29,527 bases of DNA. It comes from Novimethylophilus sp036504375. GTDB taxonomy: Bacteria; Pseudomonadota; Gammaproteobacteria; Burkholderiales; Methylophilaceae. Below are positions 17,025 to 25,496 of this stretch, piece by piece. The stretch is from assembly GCF_036504375.1 (NCBI RefSeq), contig NZ_DASXVH010000016.1, positions 1 through 29,527 on the forward strand, written 5' to 3'. The notes beneath the pieces were generated by a model. It did not search any database. It worked only from the letters and a program-made list of their open reading frames with translations, and was not told the origin of the DNA. Both the position numbers and the translations under genes were made by a program. The stretch's first letter is position 1; every line of letters starts with the position of its first letter.

Positions 17025-18233
17025 ATGAACCACGAACAATCTCTCGCCTATATGCACAATCTCCTGCGCATGATGCTGGAGAAGAAGGCTTCCGACCTGT
17101 TCATTTCCGCTGACTTTCCGCCAGCGATGAAGATAGATGGCAAGATGACGCCGGTGGCTCCGCAGAAGCTCACCCCGACTCATACCAAAGCCTTTGCCTA
17201 TGCGCTGATGAACGAGAAGCAGCGCGCCGGCTTCGAACAGGAAAAAGAGTGCAATTTCGCCATCGCCCCCAAGGATATCGGACGCTTCCGCGTCAACGTA
17301 TTCGTGCAGCAAGAGCATGTAGGCATGGTGCTGCGTACCATCACCACCAAGATTCCCAACTTCGACGAGATGGGGCTGCCGCCGCAGTTGAAGGACGTGA
17401 TGATGAGCAAGCGCGGCCTCATCATCCTCGTCGGCGGTACCGGCTCCGGCAAATCCACCACGCTGGCGGCATTGATCGACTACCGCAACGAGCACTCCCA
17501 TGGGCACATCATTACCATCGAAGACCCGGTCGAATACGTGCACCCCAGCAAGAGCTGCCTGATCACGCACCGCGAGGTCGGCCGCGACACGCTGGACTGG
17601 TTTCCGGCGCTGAAAAACACGTTGCGGCAGGCGCCCGACGTGATCCTGATCGGCGAAATCCGCGACCGCGAAACCATGGAGTTCGCGCTCAATTTCGCCG
17701 AAACCGGCCATTTGTGCATGGCCACGCTGCACGCCAACAGCGCCAACCAGGCACTGGACCGCATTCTCAACTTCTTCCCGGAAGAGCGCCACCAACAGCT
17801 GCACATGGATTTGTCGCTCAACCTGCGCGCCTTCGTTTCGCAGCGCCTGGTACCAAAAAAGGGTGGCGGCCGCTGCGCCGCGATCGAGATCCTGCTCAAC
17901 TCGCCGCTGATCGCCGACCTGATTCTGAAAGGCGAAACCAGCATGGTGAAGGAAGCCATGGCGAAATCGGTCGAAATGGGCATGCAAACCTTCGACCAGG
18001 CGCTGTTCAGCCTGTGCGAGGAAGGCCGCATCACCGAAGAAGACGCGCTGCGCAACGCCGACTCCATCAACGAACTGCGCCTCAGGTTCAAGCTGCACAG
18101 CAAGGATTCCAAAGTCAGGGATGCCACCGACCGCATCGCCCACCTGTCGCTGCACGAAGATGAACCCGAAGAAGAAGAGGCCGCGGCGCTCGCCGGCGAC
18201 GTGGCACCTGTCACTCCTGTAAAACCGGTTTAG
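17025..18233 (+). CDS. pilU: Type IV pilus retraction ATPase PilU
   Basis: Hexameric AAA-type motor that assists PilT in pilus retraction. The start at 17025 is supported by AGGTGG five bases upstream; a GTG at 17016 lies inside that ribosome site. Walker A is GGTGSGKSTT, the Asp box IITIEDPVEY, Walker B DVILIGEIRDRE and the His box GHLCMATLHANSANQ. The PilU-type blocks ALDRILNFFPEER and MDLSLNLRAFVSQRL distinguish it from PilT. The C-terminus is an acidic, Pro/Ala-rich tail. Length is 402 aa. It starts 17 bp after the EAL-HDOD gene, so the two are probably co-transcribed. pilT is not in the window. Confidence 0.93.
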   Translation: MNHEQSLAYMHNLLRMMLEKKASDLFISADFPPAMKIDGKMTPVAPQKLTPTHTKAFAYALMNEKQRAGFEQEKECNFAIAPKDIGRFRVNVFVQQEHVGMVLRTITTKIPNFDEMGLPPQLKDVMMSKRGLIILVGGTGSGKSTTLAALIDYRNEHSHGHIITIEDPVEYVHPSKSCLITHREVGRDTLDWFPALKNTLRQAPDVILIGEIRDRETMEFALNFAETGHLCMATLHANSANQALDRILNFFPEERHQQLHMDLSLNLRAFVSQRLVPKKGGGRCAAIEILLNSPLIADLILKGETSMVKEAMAKSVEMGMQTFDQALFSLCEEGRITEEDALRNADSINELRLRFKLHSKDSKVRDATDRIAHLSLHEDEPEEEEAAALAGDVAPVTPVKPV

Positions 18234-18236
18234 AGC

Positions 18237-18566
18237 TTGTTCCAGTTGGATACCGTTCTGCTGCTGGCCGCCATCGTCGCGGCATGGTTATGGCTGGATA
18301 GCCTGCACAAGCGCGACATTGCCGTCGCTGCCGGCAAGCAGGCGGCGCAGCGCTATGGCCTGCAGTTTCTCGACGACACCGTTGCCTTCACCCACCTGTG
18401 GGTGGGCAGGGATGACGTGGGGCGGCTACAGCTGCGGCGGACTTACGACTTCGAGGTAAGCGGCACCGGAGCCGACCGCCTGCCATGCAGCATCACGCTG
18501 CTGGGCAGGCGCGTGGTCGCGCTGGACATTCCTCCGCACCGGGATAACGTCGTTTCGCTGCATTGA
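18237..18566 (+). CDS. DUF3301 small membrane-anchored protein
   Basis: A 109-aa protein of unknown function. One N-terminal hydrophobic segment (about 6-20, VLLLAAIVAAWLWL) is followed by a soluble domain beginning at about KQAAQRYGLQFLDD, a hallmark of the DUF3301 family (LQLLDDTVAL-like block, then the RRTYDFEVSG strand). The start is TTG at 18237, three bases after the pilU stop, without a good ribosome site; TTG 18246 is an alternative. It overlaps the possible upstream start of gluQRS. Family recognition is fairly good; no role can be stated. Confidence 0.75.
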   Translation: MFQLDTVLLLAAIVAAWLWLDSLHKRDIAVAAGKQAAQRYGLQFLDDTVAFTHLWVGRDDVGRLQLRRTYDFEVSGTGADRLPCSITLLGRRVVALDIPPHRDNVVSLH

Positions 18567-18589
18567 ACCCAAACTCCGACCGAAGCGAT

Positions 18590-19501
18590 ATGGCCGGCAC
18601 AGCAAAGATCTATCGCGGCCGCTTCGCCCCCTCCCCCAGCGGGCCGCTGCACTTCGGTTCGCTGGTAGCCGCAGTCGGCAGTTTTCTTGAAGCCAGAACT
18701 CATGGTGGACAATGGCTGCTGCGCATGGAAGATATCGATCCGCCGCGCGAACAGCCGGGAGCGGCTGCGCTCATCCTGCAAACCTTGGAAGCTTATGGCT
18801 TTGAATGGGACGGCCCCGTGCTGTACCAGAGCACCCGCAGCGCAGCCTACGAATCAGTCCTTTCCACGCTGCGCGAACATGGCATGCTCTACCCCTGCGC
18901 CTGCAGCCGCAAAGAAGTGGCCGACTCCGCCTTGCGCGGCATCGAAGGGCCGGTTTATGCCGGCACCTGCCGCAACGGCCTGCATGGGCGCGAGATACGC
19001 GCCTGGAGGGTCAGAACCGACGCGGCGGAAATTGCTTTCGAGGACGCATTGCAAGGGCGACAGGCACAGGTGCTGCAACGCGACATCGGCGATTTCATCC
19101 TCAAGCGCGCGGACGGCCTGTACGCCTATCAGCTGGCGGTAGTCATCGACGACGCTTTTCAGGGCATCACCCATATTGTCCGCGGCTCCGACCTGCTGGA
19201 TTCCACCCCGCGCCAAATTTACCTGCAGCACCGGCTGGATCTGCCTACGCCACATTACGCCCACTTGCCGGTCGCAGTGAATGCGCAAGGCGAGAAACTG
19301 AGCAAACAGACGCTTGCGCTGCCGCTGGATACCACGCGGCCTGCCGCGGCACTATGGCACGCGCTGGCATTCCTGCACCAGCAACCGCCGGCGGGCCTGA
19401 TGCGTGCGCCTGTTGCCGAACTCTGGGCCTGGGCGTTGCGGCATTGGCAAGCTGCGCATATTCCGCAGGTCAAAACGCTTCCGGCGCCGGACATTGTGTA
19501 G
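18590..19501 (+). CDS. gluQ: Glutamyl-Q tRNA(Asp) synthetase GluQRS (YadB)
   Basis: Truncated GluRS paralogue that attaches glutamate to queuosine at position 34 of tRNA(Asp), not to the acceptor end. It has the class I HIGH-type motif in APSPSGPLHFGSL and the KMSKS-type motif EKLSKQ. The zinc ligands are the pair in CACSRKE plus YAGTC. The anticodon-binding domain of full GluRS is absent, as expected for this family. ATG 18590 is preferred; an in-frame TTG at 18563 overlapping the DUF3301 stop would add nine residues. Length is 303 aa. Ribosome sites are weak for both. Confidence 0.93.
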   Translation: MAGTAKIYRGRFAPSPSGPLHFGSLVAAVGSFLEARTHGGQWLLRMEDIDPPREQPGAAALILQTLEAYGFEWDGPVLYQSTRSAAYESVLSTLREHGMLYPCACSRKEVADSALRGIEGPVYAGTCRNGLHGREIRAWRVRTDAAEIAFEDALQGRQAQVLQRDIGDFILKRADGLYAYQLAVVIDDAFQGITHIVRGSDLLDSTPRQIYLQHRLDLPTPHYAHLPVAVNAQGEKLSKQTLALPLDTTRPAAALWHALAFLHQQPPAGLMRAPVAELWAWALRHWQAAHIPQVKTLPAPDIV

Positions 19502-19619
19502 AATCTTCGCCGTCAGTTTACAGGGCTTCCCTTGCACGCATCATGCAACACTTCGGCGCAGGATTTTCCCGAGTAGACGCCATTGGCGGCGCCTGAATGA
19601 AATGACGCAGGATGTTATG

Positions 19620-20522
19620 ATGACGCATGGTTCATCTCGGGAATATGTCATTTTGCAAGACGCTTTACACCGTTTTTTGTTCGAAAACGCCCCGATTCGC
19701 GGCGAGCATGTGCATTTGGGCGATACCTGGCGCACCATTCTGAAGCATCATGAGTATCCAGCCGTATTGCGCAATACGCTGGGCGAACTTATGGCTGCGG
19801 CAGCACTGCTAGCCGCCACGCTCAAGCTGAAGGGTTCGCTGATTCTGCAGGTACAGGGAAACGGTCCGGTTTCCTTGCTGGTGGTGGAATGCAATGGTGA
19901 TCTTGGTATGCGGGCCACCGCAAAATGGAAGGGCGACTTGCCTCAAGGCGGCCTGGCCGAACTCGTCGGTGACGGCCGTTTTGCCATCACGCTCGACCCC
20001 AGGGACGGCAGCCAGACCTACCAGGGCATCGTTGCGCTCGAAGGTCGCAGCATCGCCGAAATATTGCAGAATTACATGATGCGTTCCGAGCAGTTGGAGA
20101 CCCGGTTATGGCTTGCCGCGGACGAGGATCACGCTGGCGGCATGCTGTTGCAGAAAATGCCGGACAAGCCGGAGCAGGACACGGATGCCTGGAATCGCCT
20201 GGGACAGCTTGCGGATACGACAAAGCCGGACGAATTGCTGGAATTATCCGCAGAAACCATATTGCACCGGCTGTTTCATGAAGAGGACGTCCGGCTGTTT
20301 GCCCCCCAGCCCGTTACATTTCATTGCCGATGTTCGCGCGCGGGCGTTGCCAATATGCTGAAAATATTAGGCCGCGAAGAAGTCGCCGGCATCCTGGATG
20401 AACGTGGCACGATAGAAGTGTGCTGCGAATTCTGCAACCAGCAATACCACTTCGATGCGGTCGACACCGAAGAGGTGTTTTCCTCAGGCATTATCGCTCC
20501 CGGTACCGACAGCCGGCATTGA
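19620..20522 (+). CDS. hslO: Redox-regulated holdase chaperone Hsp33 (HslO)
   Basis: Cytosolic chaperone that is inactive when its four cysteines bind zinc and becomes active on oxidation. The core domain starts at DALHRFLFENAPIRGEHV and includes LLAATLKLKGSLILQVQG. The C-terminal switch has the Cys pattern CRC (in FHCRCSR) and, about 30 residues later, CEFC (VCCEFCNQQYHF), the expected C-X-C / C-X-X-C zinc centre. ATG 19620 is chosen because AGGA lies seven bases upstream; in-frame ATGs at 19602 and 19617 are alternatives. The open frame continues far upstream through gluQRS without meaning. Length is 300 aa. Confidence 0.94.
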   Translation: MTHGSSREYVILQDALHRFLFENAPIRGEHVHLGDTWRTILKHHEYPAVLRNTLGELMAAAALLAATLKLKGSLILQVQGNGPVSLLVVECNGDLGMRATAKWKGDLPQGGLAELVGDGRFAITLDPRDGSQTYQGIVALEGRSIAEILQNYMMRSEQLETRLWLAADEDHAGGMLLQKMPDKPEQDTDAWNRLGQLADTTKPDELLELSAETILHRLFHEEDVRLFAPQPVTFHCRCSRAGVANMLKILGREEVAGILDERGTIEVCCEFCNQQYHFDAVDTEEVFSSGIIAPGTDSRH

Positions 20523-20618
20523 GCCGCCTACATCGGCGGGCATCCCGAGTGGCTTGAAGGTCGGCAATAGCCTGTGCATTTTGATTGTTCTCTCATGGGG
20601 GAAAAATTGGCGCTTACC

Positions 20619-20633
20619 GCACTGATACAGTGC
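20619..20633. other. Small hairpin between convergent hslO and the SpoU methyltransferase
   Basis: GCACTG, loop ATA, CAGTGC is a perfect 6-bp stem in the 123-bp convergent gap. Neither strand has a T-tract after it, so termination is only a possibility. A second minor dyad, CCGCC/GGCGG (20524-20539), directly follows the hslO stop. Confidence 0.3.
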
Positions 20634-20645
20634 AATGAAAACCGG

Positions 20646-21443
20646 CTAGCTGCGAGGGCCGGGCAAAGCGAGTCCGACCTGGCGAACCCGTTCGAACAGG
20701 CAGATGGATGCTGCGGCGGCGGCATTCAGCGATTCGATCCTGCCCGGCATCGGAATGCGCACCCGCGTATTGGCGGCTGTCAGCAATCCCGCCGACAGCC
20801 CGGCCCCTTCGTTACCCACCATGAACGCCACCGGCCCGGTCAGGTCGAGGTCATACAAGGACTGGGCAGCTTCCAGGCTGGTGGCTATCGTCATGCCGGC
20901 GAAGGCCGCCGCCTTGTCGGATAAATTCGCACGCTCTTCGATCGCCAGCACGAAGTGCGCCCCCATGCCGCCGCGCAACACTCTGGGCGCCCAGGCATCG
21001 GCGCAATGCGCGGACAGCCAGGCAGCCTGGACCCCGGCCGCGGCGGCTGAGCGCAGAATGGCGCCCAGATTGCCGGGGTCTTGCACATCTTCCAGCAACA
21101 GGCAGAAATCGGGATTGGCCGGCGGCTTCAGGTGCGGAATCCCGATCACCGCAAGCAGGCCGGCAGGGCTTTCCACCGGCGATATCTCGGCAAACAGGCT
21201 GGGCGACAGCTCGACCAGATGTTGTGCCGAAACATGCGCCAGCAGCGCCCGGATTTCGGTCTTGTCCCAAGCCTCCCGGCTGACCGCGACCAGTTCCGGC
21301 AGCTGGCCGCTTGCCAGGCAGGCCGTCAGCAGATGCGTACCATCCAGCAAAGTCCGATCGGCCTTGCGCCGCTCGCGGCCTGATTCCGCCAGTTTTTTCA
21401 GCTGCTTGAATAACGGGTTTTCCCGTGAACTGATGGATTTCAT
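20646..21443 (-). CDS. SpoU/TrmH-family RNA 2'-O-methyltransferase (RlmB-like)
   Basis: SPOUT-fold methyltransferase that would put a methyl group on a ribose of rRNA or tRNA using SAM. The N-terminal substrate-binding domain is ENPLFKQLKKL to about residue 105. The knotted catalytic domain has motif 1 (LLLEDVQDPGNLGAILRSA region, conserved Asn and Arg), motif 2 (FMVGNEGAGLS) and motif 3 (IPMPGRIESLNAAAAASIC). The start at 21443 is favoured over 21452 since AAAGGA lies eight bases upstream. It overlaps the stop of the GGDEF-EAL gene by 4 bp (ATGA), suggesting translational coupling. The exact RNA target cannot be read from sequence. Confidence 0.88.
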   Translation of the reverse strand: MKSISSRENPLFKQLKKLAESGRERRKADRTLLDGTHLLTACLASGQLPELVAVSREAWDKTEIRALLAHVSAQHLVELSPSLFAEISPVESPAGLLAVIGIPHLKPPANPDFCLLLEDVQDPGNLGAILRSAAAAGVQAAWLSAHCADAWAPRVLRGGMGAHFVLAIEERANLSDKAAAFAGMTIATSLEAAQSLYDLDLTGPVAFMVGNEGAGLSAGLLTAANTRVRIPMPGRIESLNAAAAASICLFERVRQVGLALPGPRS

Positions 21444-24313
21444 ACGGCGCATCCTTTTTTCAGCAATATTTCAAACTCTTCGACAGGCACCGGTTTTGAA
21501 AACAGGAAGCCCTGCCCGTAATCGCAACCGGCGGCGGCCAGTAAATCGCGCTGCTGCGGCGTCTCTATGCCTTCCGCAATCACCTGTATACCGAGCTTGT
21601 GCGCCATCACGATAATAGCCTCGCATAACACCATATCCTCGGCGTCAGGCGCCAGATTGCGCACGAAAGACCGGTCGATCTTGAGATAATCGATATCGAA
21701 CTTCTTGATGTACGACAACGAGGAATAGCCGGTGCCGAAATCGTCGATCGCCACTTGCATGCCGGCATCGCGGAATTCCAGCAACCGCGCAGTAATCGCC
21801 GGGCCGGCATCCAGCAGCAAGCCTTCGGTAATTTCGACGACGATGCTTTGACCGGACAACCCCAGCTTCCGCAGATGATAGAACCACGCGGCATGGGCGC
21901 TTTCCTCGCTGTGAAACTGCACGGGAGACTTGTTGATACTGATCTGAAAATCCGTGTGATGTGTTGTACGCCAGCGTTTTACCTGCAGGGCCGCTTCATG
22001 GAACACCCAGTCACCGATATCGACGATCAGGCCGGTATCTTCCGCAATCGGGACGAACTGGGCGGGGTCGGTCAGGCCGCGCTTCGGATGCTGCCAGCGT
22101 ATCAGCGCTTCCGCCTTGCGGATGGTCCCGCTCGCCAGCTCCACGATCGGCTGGTAATACACCCGGAACTGATTATCCGCCAGGGCTCCCCGCAAATCGT
22201 TGGCCAGCCGCATCCGGGTCTGGGCGGCCTCCTGCATGGAGAGTGTAAAATAGCTGCAACGGTTGCGCCCTAGCTTTTTGGCGGCATACATGGCCTGGTC
22301 GGCATTCTTCAGCAACTCCTCGATGCCGGTGGCGTCTTCCGGATACAAGGTAATGCCGATGCTGACGGATACGTAGGACAGTTCGCTCCCTAATGCGAAC
22401 GGCTCGGCCAGTTTGCGCAGAATCTGCTGGGCGGCACGCTCCACGCTGTCGATATCCTCCAACTCCCCGAGAATAATCGTAAACTCGTCGCCGCCCAATC
22501 GCGCCACGGTATCGGATTCACGTACGCAACCGGTGAGGCGCTGCGAAGCTTCCCTTAACAGCAGGTCGCCCATCGCATGGCCCAGGGTATCGTTCACTTC
22601 CTTGAAATGGTCAAGATCGAGGAACATCAGCGCCATCGGCAAACCGGCACGATGGGCTTTCTTTAGCTCCTGTTCCAGGCGGTCATGAAACATGCGCCGG
22701 TTCGGTAACCCGGTCAGGGAGTCAAAGTTGGCCTGCGTCCAGATCAGCTCTTCCGATTGTTTTTTTTGCGTGATGTCTTCGACAATCGACCAGATGTAAT
22801 CCTCACCGTCACCGCCGGTAATCAGCACCCCGTTCAGGCGGATGGGGACCCGCTTGCCATTGCGGTGGAGATATTCCTTCTCGTAAGGCCCGTAGCACCG
22901 GGTATTTCTCAACGACTCGAGCTGCAGGGCTTCCTGTTCTGCGTACTCCTCGGGGGTGAGATCCCAATAGCTCATGCGGTTGAGCTCTTCCAGCGAATAT
23001 CCCACCATACCCAGCAACGCCCTGTTCGCTTCCATGTAGCGCCCGTCCATGGAGTTTCTGGTCATGCCCAGCGGCGACAGCTCGAACAAGGTTCGCAGTT
23101 TTTCTTCGCTGCTCGACAACGCATAAACCTGCTCGTTCAACTTGGCGGTCATGGACAGAAAACTTTTGGCCAGCGAGCCTATTTCGTCATTGCGCTCCAC
23201 AGGCAGGGCCGTTATGGGTTTGCCTATTACAAACTCGCCTATGGACTTTTCCATCAAATTCAAAGGCTTTGTCAGAACGCGGGCCAGCAGCAAGGCAATG
23301 ATGATGGCGGCCGGGCCGAACAACAGCATGATCTGGACAATATTGATACCCAGCATCCTGGTTTCCAGAAGTACATTTTCCAGCGGTGTATACAGTCCCA
23401 ACATGACAAAACGCTGCTCCGCCGGCGCGCCGAACCGAACCTTGATAAACGCTGCCAGCGACGCACGATCGAATGCTTTGCTGGCGGCTGTTTCGAACAT
23501 TGCATGGTCCGCTTTTCCATTCAGGATGCTGTTGGTCTGTGGCAGATCGTCCTGAATCAGAAATTTACGCCCATGGTCAAAACCAAAGGTCTTGGACTTG
23601 TCGGGATGGATCAGATAATCCCCTTGGTCGTTCGTCAGCAATACATCGATGTCCCGGGGAAGGTCCGTGCGGATCATGTCGAACAAATTCTGCAAATCGA
23701 CATTGATCACCACAATGCCGAACACGGCTCCATCCCCGGCGTAAACCGGCGTAGCTATTCTGATCGTGGGCTTGCCGAAACCGTGATGTGCGCCTTGCTC
23801 CTGGTTCAAATTGATTTCCGAAATGTAAAATTGCCCACGCGGCAGACGCAAGGTCTTAAAAACATAAGGGAAATGGCTTTTTTCCTGCAGCTCGTCGCCG
23901 GTAATGGCTTTGATGCCGTCATCGGCCCGGTCGACCCTCACCAGCTCTTTCCCGTAGTTTTGGGCGCCTATCAGGCGTATCTGCGAATATTCGGGATGAG
24001 CAGCCAGCAGCCCCTCGAACACTTGCGCCAGTTGTCTTTTCTCGCTGCCCTGTTGATCGGCGGTGAGATGGGAGCCGCTGATCTTTTGCACCATCGGCAA
24101 TAGTTCAATGAGTTTCACATCGCTGGAAATACCGGCCAGCGCGTCGGTGAAGCGATAAGCCAGCACGCGGGTCGCGGTAAGCAGTTTGTCCTTTGAAGAC
24201 TCGATGAGCAGGCTGCGGCTTTGGTCGTAGACATAATATCCGGTCAGGCCGGTGGATAAGGCGCCCAGCAGCGCCAGCCAGAAACCGAGCTTGATGCCTA
24301 TGCTCAATCGCAT
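21440..24313 (-). CDS. Transmembrane Cache-HAMP-PAS-GGDEF-EAL c-di-GMP protein (MbaA-like)
   Basis: Inner-membrane protein of 957 aa able in principle to make and degrade c-di-GMP. Order: membrane segment about 8-28; periplasmic Cache-type sensor about 30-320 (IRIATPVYAGDGAVFGIVVI region); second membrane segment about 322-346; HAMP about 346-398; PAS about 403-517; GGDEF domain with intact GGDEF (607-611) and an RxxD inhibitory site (R598-D601); EAL domain from about 700 with intact EAL (735-737), DDFGTGYSSL and IDRSFV. Both catalytic signatures look intact. It starts 4 bp after a PotD-like binding protein gene, as in Vibrio nspS-mbaA, where the periplasmic protein passes polyamine signals to MbaA. 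Which activity dominates is unknown. Confidence 0.9.
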   Translation of the reverse strand: MRLSIGIKLGFWLALLGALSTGLTGYYVYDQSRSLLIESSKDKLLTATRVLAYRFTDALAGISSDVKLIELLPMVQKISGSHLTADQQGSEKRQLAQVFEGLLAAHPEYSQIRLIGAQNYGKELVRVDRADDGIKAITGDELQEKSHFPYVFKTLRLPRGQFYISEINLNQEQGAHHGFGKPTIRIATPVYAGDGAVFGIVVINVDLQNLFDMIRTDLPRDIDVLLTNDQGDYLIHPDKSKTFGFDHGRKFLIQDDLPQTNSILNGKADHAMFETAASKAFDRASLAAFIKVRFGAPAEQRFVMLGLYTPLENVLLETRMLGINIVQIMLLFGPAAIIIALLLARVLTKPLNLMEKSIGEFVIGKPITALPVERNDEIGSLAKSFLSMTAKLNEQVYALSSSEEKLRTLFELSPLGMTRNSMDGRYMEANRALLGMVGYSLEELNRMSYWDLTPEEYAEQEALQLESLRNTRCYGPYEKEYLHRNGKRVPIRLNGVLITGGDGEDYIWSIVEDITQKKQSEELIWTQANFDSLTGLPNRRMFHDRLEQELKKAHRAGLPMALMFLDLDHFKEVNDTLGHAMGDLLLREASQRLTGCVRESDTVARLGGDEFTIILGELEDIDSVERAAQQILRKLAEPFALGSELSYVSVSIGITLYPEDATGIEELLKNADQAMYAAKKLGRNRCSYFTLSMQEAAQTRMRLANDLRGALADNQFRVYYQPIVELASGTIRKAEALIRWQHPKRGLTDPAQFVPIAEDTGLIVDIGDWVFHEAALQVKRWRTTHHTDFQISINKSPVQFHSEESAHAAWFYHLRKLGLSGQSIVVEITEGLLLDAGPAITARLLEFRDAGMQVAIDDFGTGYSSLSYIKKFDIDYLKIDRSFVRNLAPDAEDMVLCEAIIVMAHKLGIQVIAEGIETPQQRDLLAAAGCDYGQGFLFSKPVPVEEFEILLKKGCAV

Positions 24314-24317
24314 CTAA

Positions 24318-25358
24318 TTAAAATGCCGCAAGGGTTTCGCCGGACATTATGCGATCCCACAACGCTTTTCGCTTGGCAGGATTTTCCACCGGTTCCAGCC
24401 AGATGATCTTGTCGTTGCGCCGGCTGGTGGGGAAAAGCGTAACGGTATTGGCCAGTCCGTGCCCAGCGGTCAATCTGTCGCTCGCCTTTTTCTCGAGCAT
24501 GTAGTTAATCCACATTTCGGCAAGTTTCCGGTTTTTTGCGCCACGGGACACTGCCCAGCAATCCAGCCAGGCCAGAGCGCCCTCGCGCGGGATGACGTAG
24601 CCGATGTCAGCTCCCGCTTCTTTCAAAGCCTTGACCTGCTGGGTTCCGTAATTGCCGAACACCAGCGCAATTTTGTTGCCAGAAAACAGCTTTACCGCCT
24701 CTTCCGGCGAGGTGTAGAAAGTCAGCACATTGCGCCGCAACTTCACCAGTTGCTTCGCCGCCAGGCTGAACTCGGCATCGCTCAAGCGAAACGGGTTGCC
24801 ACTTCCCAGCAGCAAGCCCGCTATCGAAAAATTATGGTTGCTGGTGTTGTAGGCCAACACGCGGCCGCGGTATTCCGGGTTCCACATTTCGGCCATTGAT
24901 TGCGGAATGTTTTTGACTTCCCTGCGGTTGTAGATTAATCCCATTTCCGAATACGCATAAGGGATGGCATATACCTTGCCGTCGCGGACCAGGCCGGGAA
25001 TCGCCTCAAGATGCTGAAAGCGCGGCAATTGACGAGCATGGTTTCCGATCGCATTGATATCGATAGCCACGCTCAAGCGCTTGTCGATATAACGCTGCAG
25101 CTCTGCCGTATTTACCGCAAATACGTCATATTCGCCGCCATTGTTGCCGTTGATCTTGTCCCACAGGTCGTCGTCCGAATTGACGTAAGTCACCTCGACA
25201 TCGGCATTGAAACGGCGCTCGAACTCGGCGACGATATCCGCATCGGCGTAGCCATCCCATGCCACGACCCGCAACGACTCCCTGGCGCAAGCAGGCCGGG
25301 ACACCGCTAGGCTCAATGCCGCGAGCGCACAAGCCAGGAAAGCAAATTTTAATGACAT
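24318..25358 (-). CDS. PotD/NspS-like periplasmic polyamine-type binding protein
   Basis: Periplasmic solute-binding protein of the spermidine/putrescine class. The signal peptide is clear: MSLKFAFLACALAALSLAV with cleavage near ACA|RES. By eye against PotD it keeps the W..Y pair of the first lobe (AWDGYADADIV), the TWADLWKPEY-like block (SMAEMWNPEYRGRV) and the W.D motif (LAWLDCWAV), whose Asp in PotD binds the polyamine amino group. Other PotD aromatic ligands appear replaced (LVFGNYG, HGLANT), so specificity may differ. No permease or ATPase gene is adjacent; a GGDEF-EAL sensor follows after 4 bp, so signalling is more likely than transport. Start 25358 is preferred; ATGs at 25367 and 25388 are possible. 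No good ribosome site is visible. Confidence 0.85.
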   Translation of the reverse strand: MSLKFAFLACALAALSLAVSRPACARESLRVVAWDGYADADIVAEFERRFNADVEVTYVNSDDDLWDKINGNNGGEYDVFAVNTAELQRYIDKRLSVAIDINAIGNHARQLPRFQHLEAIPGLVRDGKVYAIPYAYSEMGLIYNRREVKNIPQSMAEMWNPEYRGRVLAYNTSNHNFSIAGLLLGSGNPFRLSDAEFSLAAKQLVKLRRNVLTFYTSPEEAVKLFSGNKIALVFGNYGTQQVKALKEAGADIGYVIPREGALAWLDCWAVSRGAKNRKLAEMWINYMLEKKASDRLTAGHGLANTVTLFPTSRRNDKIIWLEPVENPAKRKALWDRIMSGETLAAF

Positions 25359-25395
25359 ATGAAGCATGTGGGCATGGCTGGGATACACTCTCTGG

Positions 25396-25429
25396 AAAAC
25401 CGCACGCCATAGCGTTTGATGGCGTGCGG
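25396..25429 (-). terminator. Leader hairpin with T-tract upstream of the binding-protein gene (possible attenuator)
   Basis: CCGCACGCCAT (25400-25410), an 8-base loop and ATGGCGTGCGG (25419-25429) form a perfect 11-bp stem. On the minus strand it is followed by TTTT, then about 38 bases to the start codon. It lies just after the predicted transcription start, so it would form in the first 45 nt of the transcript. It looks like an intrinsic terminator within a 5' leader, or a stabilising 5' hairpin. Confidence 0.65.
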
Positions 25430-25448
25430 CAGTTAGTGTTTTCGCTGG

Positions 25449-25477
25449 ATTAGACCGTTCCGGTACTAGCCCGTCAA
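25449..25477 (-). promoter_or_regulatory. Sigma70 promoter of the binding protein / GGDEF-EAL operon
   Basis: On the minus strand TTGACG (25477-25472), exactly 17 bases, then TCTAAT (25454-25449): five of six matches in both hexamers. Expected start of transcription is near 25442, immediately before the leader hairpin. Confidence 0.7.
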
Positions 25478-25496
25478 GTAGCGTTTTATTGTAATA

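Noticed and set aside
17004..18155. 383-codon minus-strand frame opposite pilU
   Set aside because: Shadow of pilU, with no motif or start signal.
22757..24103. 448-codon open frame opposite the GGDEF-EAL gene
   Set aside because: Antisense shadow; the opposite strand encodes a complete multi-domain protein.
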